Shown one piece after another: positions 15,208 to 23,460 of a stretch of 31,225 nucleotides of DNA. Positions within the stretch are counted from its first letter, which is position 1. Each line of letters begins with the position of its first letter. The notes under the pieces are model-generated. The model was not told where the DNA came from. It saw only the letters and a list, made by a program, of their open reading frames with translations, and did no database searches. The position numbers were made by a program, and so were the translations under genes. Origin of the DNA: an uncultured Bulleidia sp. (lineage in GTDB: Bacteria > Bacillota_I > Bacilli_A > Erysipelotrichales > Erysipelotrichaceae); the NCBI GenBank assembly GCA_934757945.1, contig CAKVLT010000018.1, forward strand, positions 1 through 31,225. Reading direction: 5' to 3'.

Positions 15208-15618
15208 ATGAGTGCAGTAGAATTGATTGAAAAAGCAAACCTTCCATTACAGAAGGCTTTACAGAATTATCATAGTCTTCAGAATAACGATACTTTAAAA
15301 GAGGTTGTCAGATGTCTGACAAATACCAGATTGTTTGTTCCGGGAGAACAGCATAATCAGCAGGCCACTTTTTCCATCGTGCATAACCCGGACAAAGAAC
15401 CATTCTTCCTTGCTTTTACAAGCAGAGAAGAACTGCATAAATTCACGGATAAAGAGTTTGTGCTGTTAACATTGAAACAAATGGCTGAAGTATTGCAACA
15501 AAATCCGTCCATTAAAGGGTTTGTGATTGATATCAAGGGAAGTTCGTTTATCCTTCCTTGTAAACTGGCGGACAGAATCATCGCATCCTACGCTATGGCA
15601 GATCTTGCAAGAGGATAA
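15208..15618 (+). CDS. SseB-like domain protein
   Basis: A 136-residue protein similar to the N-terminal domain of SseB (DUF1795-unrelated, PF07179 type). Typical features are the mid-protein LFVPGEQ, the PFFLAFTSREEL strand and the GFVIDIKGSSFILP segment. The family's biochemical role is unknown. It starts 3 bp after the HAD gene stop, with GGAGGAG as ribosome binding site, so it is cotranscribed with the phosphatase and probably with the downstream dehydrogenase. Confidence 0.75.
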   Translation: MSAVELIEKANLPLQKALQNYHSLQNNDTLKEVVRCLTNTRLFVPGEQHNQQATFSIVHNPDKEPFFLAFTSREELHKFTDKEFVLLTLKQMAEVLQQNPSIKGFVIDIKGSSFILPCKLADRIIASYAMADLARG

Positions 15619-15643
15619 AAGAAAAAAAGAAGAGGTGACAGAG

Positions 15644-16594
15644 ATGAGTCATATTGCAATTTTAGAATCCTTAGGAATCAGTGAAGAAGAACTTGAGCAA
15701 AGAGAAGCACCATTTATTGCAGAAGGACATACATTTTCCCATTATGCAAAAACAGGTGATACAGAAACATTAATCAGAGAAGGACAGGATGCAGATATTC
15801 TGTTCATTGCCAATATGCCGATAAAAAAAGAAGTTATTGACGGCTGTAAGAAACTGAAATATCTCAATATCGGTTTTACAGGTGTGGATCATGTGGATCT
15901 TGATGCCTGCAGACAAAACGGAGTACATGTCAGTAATGCTTCAGGATATTCCACAGAAGCAGTCAGTGAACTGACAGTGGGTATGGCAATTGATCTTTTC
16001 AGAGATGTTTTTAAAGCTGATCAGAAAACCAGAGCTTTACAGACAAAAGAAGGTCTTGTTTCCAGAGAATTAAGAGGAAAGACTGTAGGAATTGTGGGCC
16101 TTGGTAAAATTGGTACAAGAAGTGCAGAACTGTTCCATGCCTTCGGCTGTAAGATTCTGTCTCATAGCAGAACTATACATGCAGATGCTCCATCCTATGT
16201 TACTCAGACAACTTTAGAAGAGGTATTACAGCAAAGTGATATTGTGGTACTGCATTGTCCTGCTACTGCCGAGACTAAAAATATGATTAACAAGGATACA
16301 CTTGCTTTAATGAAACCGACAGCAGTGCTGATCAATACTGCAAGAGGACCTGTAGTTAATGCTTCAGATCTTTTTGAAGCGTTACAGGAAGGCAGGATTG
16401 CTTCAGCTGCCAGCGATGTGTTTGATAAGGAACCTCCATTATCACAAGAGGAACCATTATTACGTGCAAAGAATATGCTTCTGACACCACATATTGGTTT
16501 TGCAACAGAAGAAGCCATGACAATACGCGCAGAAATCCTTTTTGATAATCTCAGATCCTGGCTGGATGGTAAACAGGAGAATGTTATTCTGTAA
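15644..16594 (+). CDS. D-2-hydroxyacid dehydrogenase, NAD-dependent
   Basis: A 316-residue protein of the D-isomer 2-hydroxyacid dehydrogenase family. The NAD-binding loop GIVGLGKIGTR is in the middle. The catalytic set is Arg234 (TARGPVV), Glu263 (DKEPP) and His283 (TPHIGF), with canonical spacing. It reduces 2-keto acids to D-hydroxyacids or the reverse; glycerate, lactate and phosphoglycerate types cannot be separated by eye. The N-terminal half is the usual flavodoxin-like catalytic domain. The ATG at 15644 is chosen because AGAGGTGA lies before it and the sequence is homologous from there; the frame is open upstream to 15527 only by overlap with the previous gene. Confidence 0.93.
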   Translation: MSHIAILESLGISEEELEQREAPFIAEGHTFSHYAKTGDTETLIREGQDADILFIANMPIKKEVIDGCKKLKYLNIGFTGVDHVDLDACRQNGVHVSNASGYSTEAVSELTVGMAIDLFRDVFKADQKTRALQTKEGLVSRELRGKTVGIVGLGKIGTRSAELFHAFGCKILSHSRTIHADAPSYVTQTTLEEVLQQSDIVVLHCPATAETKNMINKDTLALMKPTAVLINTARGPVVNASDLFEALQEGRIASAASDVFDKEPPLSQEEPLLRAKNMLLTPHIGFATEEAMTIRAEILFDNLRSWLDGKQENVIL

Positions 16595-16603
16595 GCAAAG
16601 TTA

Positions 16604-16632
16604 TTGACAACTAACTGGCGCAGGTATACAGT
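16604..16632 (+). promoter_or_regulatory. Candidate promoter of the HMA gene
   Basis: A perfect TTGACA (16604-16609), a 17-bp spacer and TACAGT (16627-16632, 4 of 6), 22 bp before the ATG, with AAGGAGG between. It would allow expression independent of the upstream genes. Confidence 0.5.
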
Positions 16633-16654
16633 TTCTCCATATTAAGGAGGTGCT

Positions 16655-17020
16655 ATGAACGTTCCTGTTTCCAAAGCGGATATTTTCGTTATCTGCTGTT
16701 TAGTAATCCTGATGGGATATGGGGTAAAACTGGTATATGGATTCTTTCATGAGGGGAAGACAAAGCTGAAAGCTTCTGCGTATTCCGGAAAAGGAAGGGT
16801 GAAGATACTGATTCAGGTGGATGGTATGATGTGCGGGCAGTGTGAGGCTCATGTCAATGAAGCTGTTCGTAAGAACTGTAATATACAGAAAGTGAGCAGT
16901 TCTCATACGAAAGGATTGACTACCATCATTGCACCTGAGGATATTTCTGATGAAGAAATACGCAATGCCATTGAATCCACAGGGTATACTGTACAAGAAA
17001 TTTCAAGAGAAAATATATAA
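16655..17020 (+). CDS. Membrane-anchored HMA (heavy-metal-binding) protein
   Basis: A 121-residue protein. One N-terminal transmembrane segment (about residues 8-30, DIFVICCLVILMGYGVKLVY) is followed by a basic linker and a ferredoxin-like HMA domain from about residue 48. The metal-binding GMMCGQC has Cys60 and Cys63, as in CopZ-type copper chaperones and the N-terminal domains of P1B ATPases. The anchor suggests delivery or buffering of a soft metal at the membrane. Cys14 and Cys15 in the membrane segment are unusual. No metal ATPase is adjacent. It has a strong ribosome binding site and is followed by a terminator. Confidence 0.85.
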   Translation: MNVPVSKADIFVICCLVILMGYGVKLVYGFFHEGKTKLKASAYSGKGRVKILIQVDGMMCGQCEAHVNEAVRKNCNIQKVSSSHTKGLTTIIAPEDISDEEIRNAIESTGYTVQEISRENI

Positions 17021-17051
17021 AAGAAGAGTGCTTTCGAAGCACTTTTCTTTT
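17021..17051 (+). terminator. Terminator after the HMA gene
   Basis: AGTGCTT/AAGCACT (17027-17033 with 17037-17043), a TCG loop and a T-rich tail (TTTCTTTT). It begins immediately after the HMA stop codon. Confidence 0.88.
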
Positions 17052-17056
17052 ACAAT
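17051..17056 (+). promoter_or_regulatory. -10 box of a leaderless promoter for the rRNA methyltransferase
   Basis: TACAAT (5 of 6) overlaps the end of the terminator T run and lies 6 nt before the ATG at 17063. No ribosome binding site is present and the -35 region is poor. Confidence 0.45.
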
Positions 17057-17062
17057 ACATGT

Positions 17063-18373
17063 ATGTCGATTACATTGCCAGTCAGATTTGAAGAGAAAAT
17101 GAAAGCTCTTCTTAAAGAGGAATACCAGGAGTATCTGTCTTCATTTGATATATCAGGGTATACCTGTATACGTATCAATACCAATAAAATCAGTGTGGAA
17201 AGATTTCAGCAGATTTTCCCTTATGCTTTACGCCCTGTACCATGGTGTAAAGAAGCTTTTTATGTGGAAAATAAAACAGAAGTTTCCAAACATCCGTTTT
17301 ATTATGCTGGATTGTATTATATTCAGGAACCAAGTGCTGCATTACCTGCAGAAGTGCTTCCTGTTAAACAGGGGGATAAAGTGCTTGATCTTTGTGCGGC
17401 TCCGGGAGGAAAGTCTGTAAGACTGCTGACAAAGCTCAATAATACAGGGTTACTGGTATCCAATGATATTTCTTTCTCCAGGTGTCAGGCATTAACAAAG
17501 AATCTTGAAAAATTCGGTGCACGCAATGCCATCGTAACCTGCGGCTCTTCGACGGATATCGCTCCAGTATTTCAGGACTATTTTAACTGTATTCTGGTGG
17601 ATGCTCCATGTTCTGGAGAAGGTATGTTTCGTAAGGAGAAAGAGCTGATTAAAGCATATGAGAAAAGGGATTCTTCGTATTATGTGCCATTGCAGCAACA
17701 GATTCTTATGGATGCTGTTGGAATGTTGAAACAAGGAGGCTATCTTGTCTATTCCACATGTACATTCTCTAAAGAAGAAGATGAAGAAATCATTCAATAT
17801 GCACTTGAACAGAATGCAGATCTGCATGTACTTCCTGTACCGTATTGTGAGGGATTTGTTCAGAATGACTTTGGTACTAAGCTGTTCCCTCATAAGATTC
17901 AGGGAGAAGGACATTTTACCTGTCTGCTTCAAAAAGGAAACACACAGCCTGTTACAGAAGAAACACATACAATGTTGCAATATGATCTTGGACCGGTTCA
18001 TTACAAGCAGCCGGATGCTGTACTGTATGAAAAGAAAGAGCATCTCTATGCCATGCCTGTTGTGGATAGAGATATCTCTTCCTTAAGACTGATGAGAAGT
18101 GGTGTTTTATTGGGAGAAACTATAAAAGGGCGTTTCAAGCCAAATGGTGCTTTTGCTCTTGCACTGGAAGAATCCATGTGTACTAACTGTTTGAAACTTC
18201 ATGTGGAAGATTCGCGTGTTCTGAAATACTTAAAAGGTGAAACAATTCAGGTACATGAAAAAATAGAAGATGGTATTGTGCTTGTGATGCTGGAAGACTA
18301 CCCATTAGGCTTTGCAACATACACCCATGGAGTTTTTAAAAACGGATATCCGAAAGGATGGATTTACAGATGA
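17063..18373 (+). CDS. rRNA cytosine-C5 methyltransferase (RsmF/NOP2 type)
   Basis: A 436-residue RsmB/RsmF-like enzyme. SAM-binding motifs VLDLCAAPGGKSVRLL (motif I) and LVSNDIS are followed by DAPCSGEGMFRKE (motif IV, Cys183) and YSTCTFSKEED (motif VI, Cys233). The two-cysteine mechanism uses Cys233 as nucleophile and Cys183 for release. A C-terminal region of about 150 residues resembles the RsmF/PUA-like RNA-binding domain. It probably methylates 16S rRNA, as E. coli RsmF does at C1407. Homology supports the ATG at 17063, although there is no ribosome binding site. Its stop overlaps the NUDIX start (ATGA). Confidence 0.92.
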   Translation: MSITLPVRFEEKMKALLKEEYQEYLSSFDISGYTCIRINTNKISVERFQQIFPYALRPVPWCKEAFYVENKTEVSKHPFYYAGLYYIQEPSAALPAEVLPVKQGDKVLDLCAAPGGKSVRLLTKLNNTGLLVSNDISFSRCQALTKNLEKFGARNAIVTCGSSTDIAPVFQDYFNCILVDAPCSGEGMFRKEKELIKAYEKRDSSYYVPLQQQILMDAVGMLKQGGYLVYSTCTFSKEEDEEIIQYALEQNADLHVLPVPYCEGFVQNDFGTKLFPHKIQGEGHFTCLLQKGNTQPVTEETHTMLQYDLGPVHYKQPDAVLYEKKEHLYAMPVVDRDISSLRLMRSGVLLGETIKGRFKPNGAFALALEESMCTNCLKLHVEDSRVLKYLKGETIQVHEKIEDGIVLVMLEDYPLGFATYTHGVFKNGYPKGWIYR

Positions 18374-18939
18374 CATTAGCAGAACAATTGGAAAAGTATA
18401 CATGCTTTAATGAGCAGGAAGAAAAAGATAAAGAGATACTGATGCACTTTGCAAAGGCAGATAATGCCTGGACACGTGACAATACCGTAGCACATTTTAC
18501 TGCCTCAGCTTGGGTGGTAAATCAGGATTTCACGAAGGTGCTGATGTGCTATCATAACCTGTATCATTCCTGGAGCTGGCTGGGTGGTCATGCAGATGGA
18601 GATAAAGATCTTCTGCGAGTTGCCATACGAGAAGTGCAGGAAGAAAGTGGATTAAAGAGCGTTACACCAGTATGCGCTTCCATTTTTTCCATAGAAGTTT
18701 TAACTGTAGACGGACATGAAAAAAAAGGGTACTATATTTCAGGACATTTGCATCTTAACGTAACCTATCTGTTACAGGCAGATGATCATGCAAGCCTGCA
18801 TTTTAAATCGGATGAAAATAGTGGTGTGCGTTGGTTTCCACTGGAGGAAGCTGTATCAGCATCCGGGGAAGAATGGTTCAGGGAGCGCATTTATAGTAAG
18901 TTGAATACAAAGTTAAGGGAGAGAAAAACGATACTATGA
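18370..18939 (+). CDS. NUDIX hydrolase
   Basis: A 189-residue protein with a NUDIX box starting GGHADGDKDLLRVAIREVQE (about residues 72-95) and ending ESGL. The metal-binding REVQEE core is intact. The first Glu of the classical GX5EX7REUXEE pattern is Lys, which is not a metal ligand. NUDIX enzymes cleave nucleoside diphosphates linked to another group; the substrate is unknown. The ATG at 18370 gives an ATGA overlap with the upstream stop, with AAAGG (18353-18357) 12 nt before it. An in-frame ATG at 18358 overlaps that site and is less likely. It also overlaps the next gene by ATGA. Confidence 0.88.
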   Translation: MTLAEQLEKYTCFNEQEEKDKEILMHFAKADNAWTRDNTVAHFTASAWVVNQDFTKVLMCYHNLYHSWSWLGGHADGDKDLLRVAIREVQEESGLKSVTPVCASIFSIEVLTVDGHEKKGYYISGHLHLNVTYLLQADDHASLHFKSDENSGVRWFPLEEAVSASGEEWFRERIYSKLNTKLRERKTIL

Positions 18940-19577
18940 ATCCAAATCACAACAAGATCCAAAAGCTGACAGTTGCTGCTATTCTTGTGGCTATTGAGCT
19001 GGCTATGGCATTTACACCTATCGGCTATCTGCCAATTGGAGCTTTATCCATCACAACCATGCATTTACCGGTATTATTTTCCGGTATAGCATTAGGTCCT
19101 GCTTTTGGTGCAGGAATGGGTTTTTTGTTCGGACTGACAAGTTTTATCAGAGCTACATTTGAACCTGGTGTAACCTCATTTGTTTTTACACCATTTGTTT
19201 CCGTTGCCGGTATTCAGGGGAATTTCAGTTCTTTAATTATCTGCTTTGTGCCTAGAATTGTTTTGGGTTTGGGAACAGCGTATTGCTTCAATGGTCTGAG
19301 AAAACTGTTCCATTCCACAAAGGAACCAGTATGTGCTGCTATTTCCGCTGGCATCTTTACAATGGTACATACAGTACTTGTGCTTGGAGGTATCTATGTT
19401 TTCTTTGCAGATAAATATGCACAGGCTTTAAATGTGGAAGTTTCCATGGTTAAGACTATTTTACTGGCTGTAGTATCTACAAACATGTTGCCGGAAGTAA
19501 TTCTTGCATGTATTGCAGTGCCTGCATTATATACAGCTTTACGTCCAATTTTGAAGAGAATGCAGATTTTATATTAA
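18936..19577 (+). CDS. ECF transporter S component
   Basis: A 213-residue integral membrane protein with about six transmembrane segments, matching the substrate-binding (S) subunits of energy-coupling factor vitamin transporters: KLTVAAILVAIELAMAF near the N terminus, ALSITTMHLPVLFSGIALGP and GFLFGLTSFIRA. S components capture a vitamin and dock on a shared EcfAA'T module encoded elsewhere. The pattern resembles the pantothenate/related S proteins, but ligand assignment by eye is unsafe. It starts by a 4-bp ATGA overlap with the NUDIX gene; a link between NUDIX and coenzyme precursors is possible but unproven. Confidence 0.88.
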   Translation: MNPNHNKIQKLTVAAILVAIELAMAFTPIGYLPIGALSITTMHLPVLFSGIALGPAFGAGMGFLFGLTSFIRATFEPGVTSFVFTPFVSVAGIQGNFSSLIICFVPRIVLGLGTAYCFNGLRKLFHSTKEPVCAAISAGIFTMVHTVLVLGGIYVFFADKYAQALNVEVSMVKTILLAVVSTNMLPEVILACIAVPALYTALRPILKRMQILY

Positions 19578-19592
19578 ATAAGGTAAGAGAAT

Positions 19593-20366
19593 ATGCGTAT
19601 ATTTGCGTCAGATTTTGACAATACATTACATTTTGTAAATGAAGAAGGTAAAGGGTACTTTAAAAAGGAAGATCTTGAGGCCATAGAGAAATTCCAGAAG
19701 GAAGGAAATCTGTTTGGCTTATGTACCGGAAGACCTTTATATGGATTGCAGGAAGATCTTAAAGGTGGACCAAAACTGGATTTTATTATTGCTTCCACTG
19801 GAGCTTTGATTCCTGTTCCTGAAGCAGAAGGATACAGAACATTGGCACAGGATGCGCTGTCTTTAAAAGATACAGAAGGTGTGTATCATCATTGTTCTGA
19901 AAGAAATGGTACACTGTTTATTCATGCTGATGGCAATATCTATACTGTAAAGACGTTTGCAGAGCATGGATATCCTAATCAGAAAGTGATTGAGTCTTTT
20001 GAAGCATTAAAGAGTACCTCCATTACTGGTATCTCTGTATGGACCCCTGCTTTTGATACAGCTGCTATACTGACAAAATCTATCAATGAGAAATTTGGTA
20101 TAACGCTGGCCGCATATCAGAATGGTAACTGGATTGATGTTGTCGGTCTTGGGGTATCTAAAGGAAATGCTGCACTGCATGCCAAAGAGCTCTTTGGTGC
20201 AGATACAGTGGCTGGAATGGGAGATAACTTTAATGATATTCCTTTATTGGATAGAGTGGATATCAGTTTTACCTTTCATTCTTCAGCTGAAGAAGTACAA
20301 AGTCATGCAACCTATGTAGTGGATTCTATCGCTGAGGCAATGCAGATTTTGAATACCAAAAAATAA
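19593..20366 (+). CDS. HAD-IIB (Cof-type) phosphatase
   Basis: A 257-residue HAD protein. Motif I is ASDFDNTL (residues 4-11; the usual Gly of DxDGT is Asn), motif II is CTGRPL, and motif IV is MGDNFNDIPLL near residue 210. The Cof-type cap lies between. It is shorter than and not closely similar to the HAD gene at 14387. The substrate is unknown. The ribosome binding site AAGGTAAGAG precedes the ATG. It is the last gene of the RsmF-NUDIX-ECF run and is followed by a terminator. Confidence 0.9.
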   Translation: MRIFASDFDNTLHFVNEEGKGYFKKEDLEAIEKFQKEGNLFGLCTGRPLYGLQEDLKGGPKLDFIIASTGALIPVPEAEGYRTLAQDALSLKDTEGVYHHCSERNGTLFIHADGNIYTVKTFAEHGYPNQKVIESFEALKSTSITGISVWTPAFDTAAILTKSINEKFGITLAAYQNGNWIDVVGLGVSKGNAALHAKELFGADTVAGMGDNFNDIPLLDRVDISFTFHSSAEEVQSHATYVVDSIAEAMQILNTKK

Positions 20367-20384
20367 TATTTTATGTATATTACG

Positions 20385-20415
20385 AAATCCGGTAGTTTGG
20401 AAACCGGATTTTTTT
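20385..20415 (+). terminator. Terminator after the HAD phosphatase
   Basis: AAATCCGGT/ACCGGATTT (20385-20393 with 20403-20411) followed by a T run to about 20415. Confidence 0.9.
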
Positions 20416-20444
20416 CTTAAGATGTTTCTGGCGAGAAACCCCAA

Positions 20445-21417
20445 GTAGGTGATAACGATAAGCTTGTCTATACTATCTGCAAGCAGGCAGGTCTTGAAGT
20501 AAACAATATGTTACCTGGAGCAGATCTTGATTCCATGAGTGATGTTGAACTCTCCAAAGCTTCAGAAATAACGGAAGTATTTGCAAAACTTACCACTGCT
20601 TGGAAAGCACGAGTCATACTGTACTTCGTGATAACGGTCATACGGTAGGGGTTATGGGAGATGGTATGAATGATGCTGCTGCCATGAAAGAGGCAGATAT
20701 CGGTATTTCTGCAGATACTGCAGTAGATATGGCAAAAGAATCTGCAGATATCATTCTTCTTGAAAAAGACCTGAGGGTACTGGAAGAAGGAATTATCAAA
20801 GGCCGTAAGAAATATACAGTACATCAAGATGACAGATTCCAGTAACTTTGGAAATATGTTTGCTGCCCTGGACTGCCGTTCCTTGGGATAATGTGGATGA
20901 GGAATTCATTTCAAAACCAAGACAATGGGATGCTTCAAGTGTAGGAAGCTTTAGAATCTGGAGTGGACCAATCAGTTCTATCTTTGACTTTGCAACCTAT
21001 ATTTTCATGTGCTTTGTATTCTGCCCTATGTTTGTATCAAATGGTATCCTCGTTAATGATCTTCCTGGATATTACAGCGGCGTCCAGCTTGTTAGTATGC
21101 AGGCACAGTATATCGGAATGTTCCAGGCAGGCTGGTTTGTTGAATCTATGTGGAGTCAGTCATTGATTATCCACATGATTCGTACACAGAAACTTCCGTT
21201 TATCCAAAGTAGTGCATCTGCTACTGTGATATGGTTAACATTACTCAGCTGTGTGATTGTGACAATTATTCCGTTTACCGGTTTTGGTAATCTGCTGGGA
21301 TTTGAGGCACTGCCTGTAGAATACTTTGTGTATATGATTCCTTGTATTTTATTGTATATGCTTCTTGCAACAAGTCTGAAAAAAGCATATATCCGCCATT
21401 ATGGTGAGTTACTATGA
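20445..21417 (+). pseudogene. mgtA: Remnant of an MgtA-type magnesium P-type ATPase
   Basis: Four pieces of one protein follow each other in changing frames. From 20445: GDNDKLVYTICKQAGLEVNN to VFAKL. From about 20624 in another frame: VLRDNGHTVG, the hinge motif GDGMNDAAAMKEAD and SADIILLEKDLRVLEEG. From 20820: YIKMTDSSNFGNMFAAL. From 20872: TAVPWDNVDEEF, RQWDASS and the last membrane segments to TGA 21415-21417. The membrane stretch expected between FAAL and TAVPW is deleted, and about half of the protein, including the DKTGT phosphorylation site, is absent upstream. In intact MgtA this protein pumps Mg2+ into the cell. It is clearly non-functional here. Nothing else occupies this otherwise gene-free stretch. 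Confidence 0.9.
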
Positions 21418-21562
21418 GAGCATGAAAGCTATGCGATGGAAAGATCTCTGGCTGTTGTATCATGTGAAAACAGAATGGGTGAAAATCAATATGGGATTCT
21501 GGGTATCCATGATGGTTGTGGTAATTCTCATGAATGCTGTTTTACTACTAAAAACAGCCTGA
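21401..21562 (+). CDS. Small membrane protein ORF (53 aa, or 47 aa from 21422)
   Basis: An ORF beginning at ATG 21401 (overlapping the end of the mgtA remnant) or more likely ATG 21422 ends at TGA 21560-21562. The product has a Trp/Lys-rich amphipathic part (MKAMRWKDLWLLYHVKTEW) followed by one transmembrane helix (VSMMVVVILMNAVLLL). The composition looks protein-like, but the ribosome binding site is weak (GAGAG). It may be a real small membrane protein that belonged to the magnesium transporter operon, or a fragment of a larger gene. I do not recognise the family. Confidence 0.4.
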   Translation: MVSYYESMKAMRWKDLWLLYHVKTEWVKINMGFWVSMMVVVILMNAVLLLKTA

Positions 21563-21593
21563 AGTATATATCAAAAAGTGAAGTGTTCAGCAA

Positions 21594-21629
21594 CTCTCCT
21601 GTATATCTTTGCTTACAGGAGAGATTTTT
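21594..21629 (+). terminator. Terminator after the mgtA remnant
   Basis: A perfect 10-bp stem CTCTCCTGTA/TACAGGAGAG (21594-21603 with 21614-21623), a 10-nt loop, then ATTTTT. It closes the remnant's former operon. Confidence 0.75.
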
Positions 21630-21683
21630 GCCTGAGATATACAAAGAGGTATGTCAGCAGAAGGCTCAATTCTCTGTTCATGC

Positions 21684-21718
21684 CAGTCTGTTTCAAGTAT
21701 AATATCTGTAACAGACTA
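21684..21718 (+). promoter_or_regulatory. Promoter of the phosphohexomutase gene inside an inverted repeat
   Basis: A perfect TATAAT (21698-21703) is flanked by the inverted repeat AGTCTGTT/AACAGACT (21685-21692 and 21710-21717). The right arm covers the expected start site. No good -35 box is visible, so an activator or operator role for the repeat is possible. Confidence 0.5.
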
Positions 21719-21730
21719 GTGGAGGAAACT

Positions 21731-23425
21731 ATGAATTACCAGGAAATCTATGAATATTGGAAAGAGCATCTGCCAGAGAATGATCCTTTATATGCAGAGT
21801 TGATTTCTATTGAAAATGATGAAACAGAAAAAGAAGACAGATTTTATCAGGATCTTTCTTTTGGTACGGCAGGTTTAAGAGGAAAAGTCGGTGCCGGTAC
21901 CAACAGAATGAATTTTTATACTGTAGGAAGAGCTACACAGGGTATTGCAAACTTTATCTGCAGCAAAGGGGAAGATGCTAAGAAAAACGGTATTATTATT
22001 GCTCATGATCCTAGACATTTTTCTAAAGAATTCTGTCAGCTTGCCGCAGGAATTTATGCTGCTAACGGTATTCAGGTATATGTATTTGATGATTTAAGAC
22101 CAACACCTGAACTAGCCTATTGGGTAAGACAGTTACATACAACTTCAGGTATTAATATTACCGCTTCTCATAATCCAAAAGAGTATAACGGGTATAAAGC
22201 GTACTGGAGTGACGGATGTCAGGTATCCAGTGATATAGCTGATGGTATGACACAATGCATACAGGCATGTTCTTATTTTGAAGGAATTCAGAAGATGGAT
22301 TTTGAAGAGGGTGTCAGACAGGGAAAAATTAAGGTTCTTGATGAATCTTATGATCGAAAATATCTGGATGCTATTGAAGCTCTTGCCATTCATTCCGGTG
22401 AGGAGCTGGATCTTTCCATTCCTATTGTGTATACACCTTTAAATGGTGCGGGTTCCATTCCTTTCAGAACAATGCTCAAAGACAGAGGATTTACCAACTG
22501 GTATATCGTCCCTGAACAGGAACATCCGGATGCTGACTTTACAACAGTTGGCTATCCTAATCCTGAAGACCCTAAAGCTTTCAGACTTTCTGAAGAACTT
22601 GGAAGAAAAGTCGGTGCACAGTTACTCATGGCAACTGATCCTGACTCAGACAGATTTGCTATTGAAATTCGCAATGAAAAAGGGGAATACATTCCTTTAA
22701 ACGGTAATCAGACAGGGTATCTTCTTGTAAGTTACATTCTGGAAGGTCATAAGACAGCAGGTACGCTTCCATCAAACGGTGCTATGGTCAAATCCATTGT
22801 TACAAGTACTATGTCTACAGAAATTGCTGCAAGTTATGGTGTTAAGATGTTTGAATCTCTGACAGGATTTAAAAATATCTGCGGCAGAATTCCTGAACTG
22901 GAAGAAAAGGGCTATACTTACTTGTTTGGATATGAAGAAAGTGTCGGATATGCCGCATGTCCGGATATCCGTGATAAAGATGGTATTTCCGCAGGTATGC
23001 TGGTGGCTGAAGCAGCCGCGTATTATGCAAAACAGGGTAAGACATTATTCCAGGTGCTGGAAGATCTCTATGAAACTTATGGGTATTATGCGGAACTTGA
23101 ACCAAATATTATTCTGGAAGGTCTTGCAGGGTCTCAGCGCATTTTACGTATGATGTCCTACATCAGAACAAATCCTATAACTTCTGTTGCAGGGTATCCG
23201 ATTGTAAAGACTATTGATTACAAGGAGGGATATGAAGATATTCCTGCAAGTAATGTATTACGTTATTTTCTGGAGGATGGCAGCTGGTTTGCTATAAGAC
23301 CTAGCGGGACAGAACCTAAAATTAAATTTTACTTTTATTCCAAGGGTAAAACACATGAAGAAGCTCTTGAAAAGAATGACAGAATTAAAGATGCCGTATA
23401 TGACATTATTCAATCTGTAGAATAA
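21731..23425 (+). CDS. Phosphoglucomutase/phosphomannomutase
   Basis: A 564-residue alpha-D-phosphohexomutase of the PgcA type. The catalytic phosphoserine is Ser146 (TASHNPKEYNGYK), the Mg2+ loop is DPDSDR (residues 303-308), the sugar-binding loop is FGYEESVGY, and the phosphate-binding loop is RPSGTEP (523-529). It interconverts glucose-1-phosphate and glucose-6-phosphate (or the mannose equivalents), linking glycolysis with cell wall and glycolipid precursors such as UDP-glucose. The ATG at 21731 is preceded by GGAGGAAA and begins the conserved N-terminal sequence; the frame is open upstream to 21578 but that part is intergenic. It is a single gene with its own promoter and terminator. 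Confidence 0.95.
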   Translation: MNYQEIYEYWKEHLPENDPLYAELISIENDETEKEDRFYQDLSFGTAGLRGKVGAGTNRMNFYTVGRATQGIANFICSKGEDAKKNGIIIAHDPRHFSKEFCQLAAGIYAANGIQVYVFDDLRPTPELAYWVRQLHTTSGINITASHNPKEYNGYKAYWSDGCQVSSDIADGMTQCIQACSYFEGIQKMDFEEGVRQGKIKVLDESYDRKYLDAIEALAIHSGEELDLSIPIVYTPLNGAGSIPFRTMLKDRGFTNWYIVPEQEHPDADFTTVGYPNPEDPKAFRLSEELGRKVGAQLLMATDPDSDRFAIEIRNEKGEYIPLNGNQTGYLLVSYILEGHKTAGTLPSNGAMVKSIVTSTMSTEIAASYGVKMFESLTGFKNICGRIPELEEKGYTYLFGYEESVGYAACPDIRDKDGISAGMLVAEAAAYYAKQGKTLFQVLEDLYETYGYYAELEPNIILEGLAGSQRILRMMSYIRTNPITSVAGYPIVKTIDYKEGYEDIPASNVLRYFLEDGSWFAIRPSGTEPKIKFYFYSKGKTHEEALEKNDRIKDAVYDIIQSVE

Positions 23426-23430
23426 ATCTG

Positions 23431-23457
23431 ACGCATGAGAAATCATGCGTTTTCTTT
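23431..23457 (+). terminator. Terminator of the phosphohexomutase gene
   Basis: ACGCATGA/TCATGCGT (23431-23438 with 23443-23450) with a GAAA tetraloop and a TTTCTTT tail. Confidence 0.88.
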
Positions 23458-23460
23458 ACT

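Noticed and set aside
15527..15643. Upstream start of the 2-hydroxyacid dehydrogenase
   Set aside because: It overlaps the SseB-like gene, and the family-like sequence and ribosome binding site belong to ATG 15644.
17492..18043. Long open frame on the minus strand (183 codons)
   Set aside because: It is antisense to the rRNA methyltransferase with both catalytic Cys motifs. The composition (very high Ile, Phe, Leu, Cys) is typical of a shadow frame.
21578..21730. Upstream start of the phosphohexomutase
   Set aside because: The region holds the terminator and the TATAAT promoter, so it cannot be coding for this gene. GGAGGAAA marks ATG 21731.
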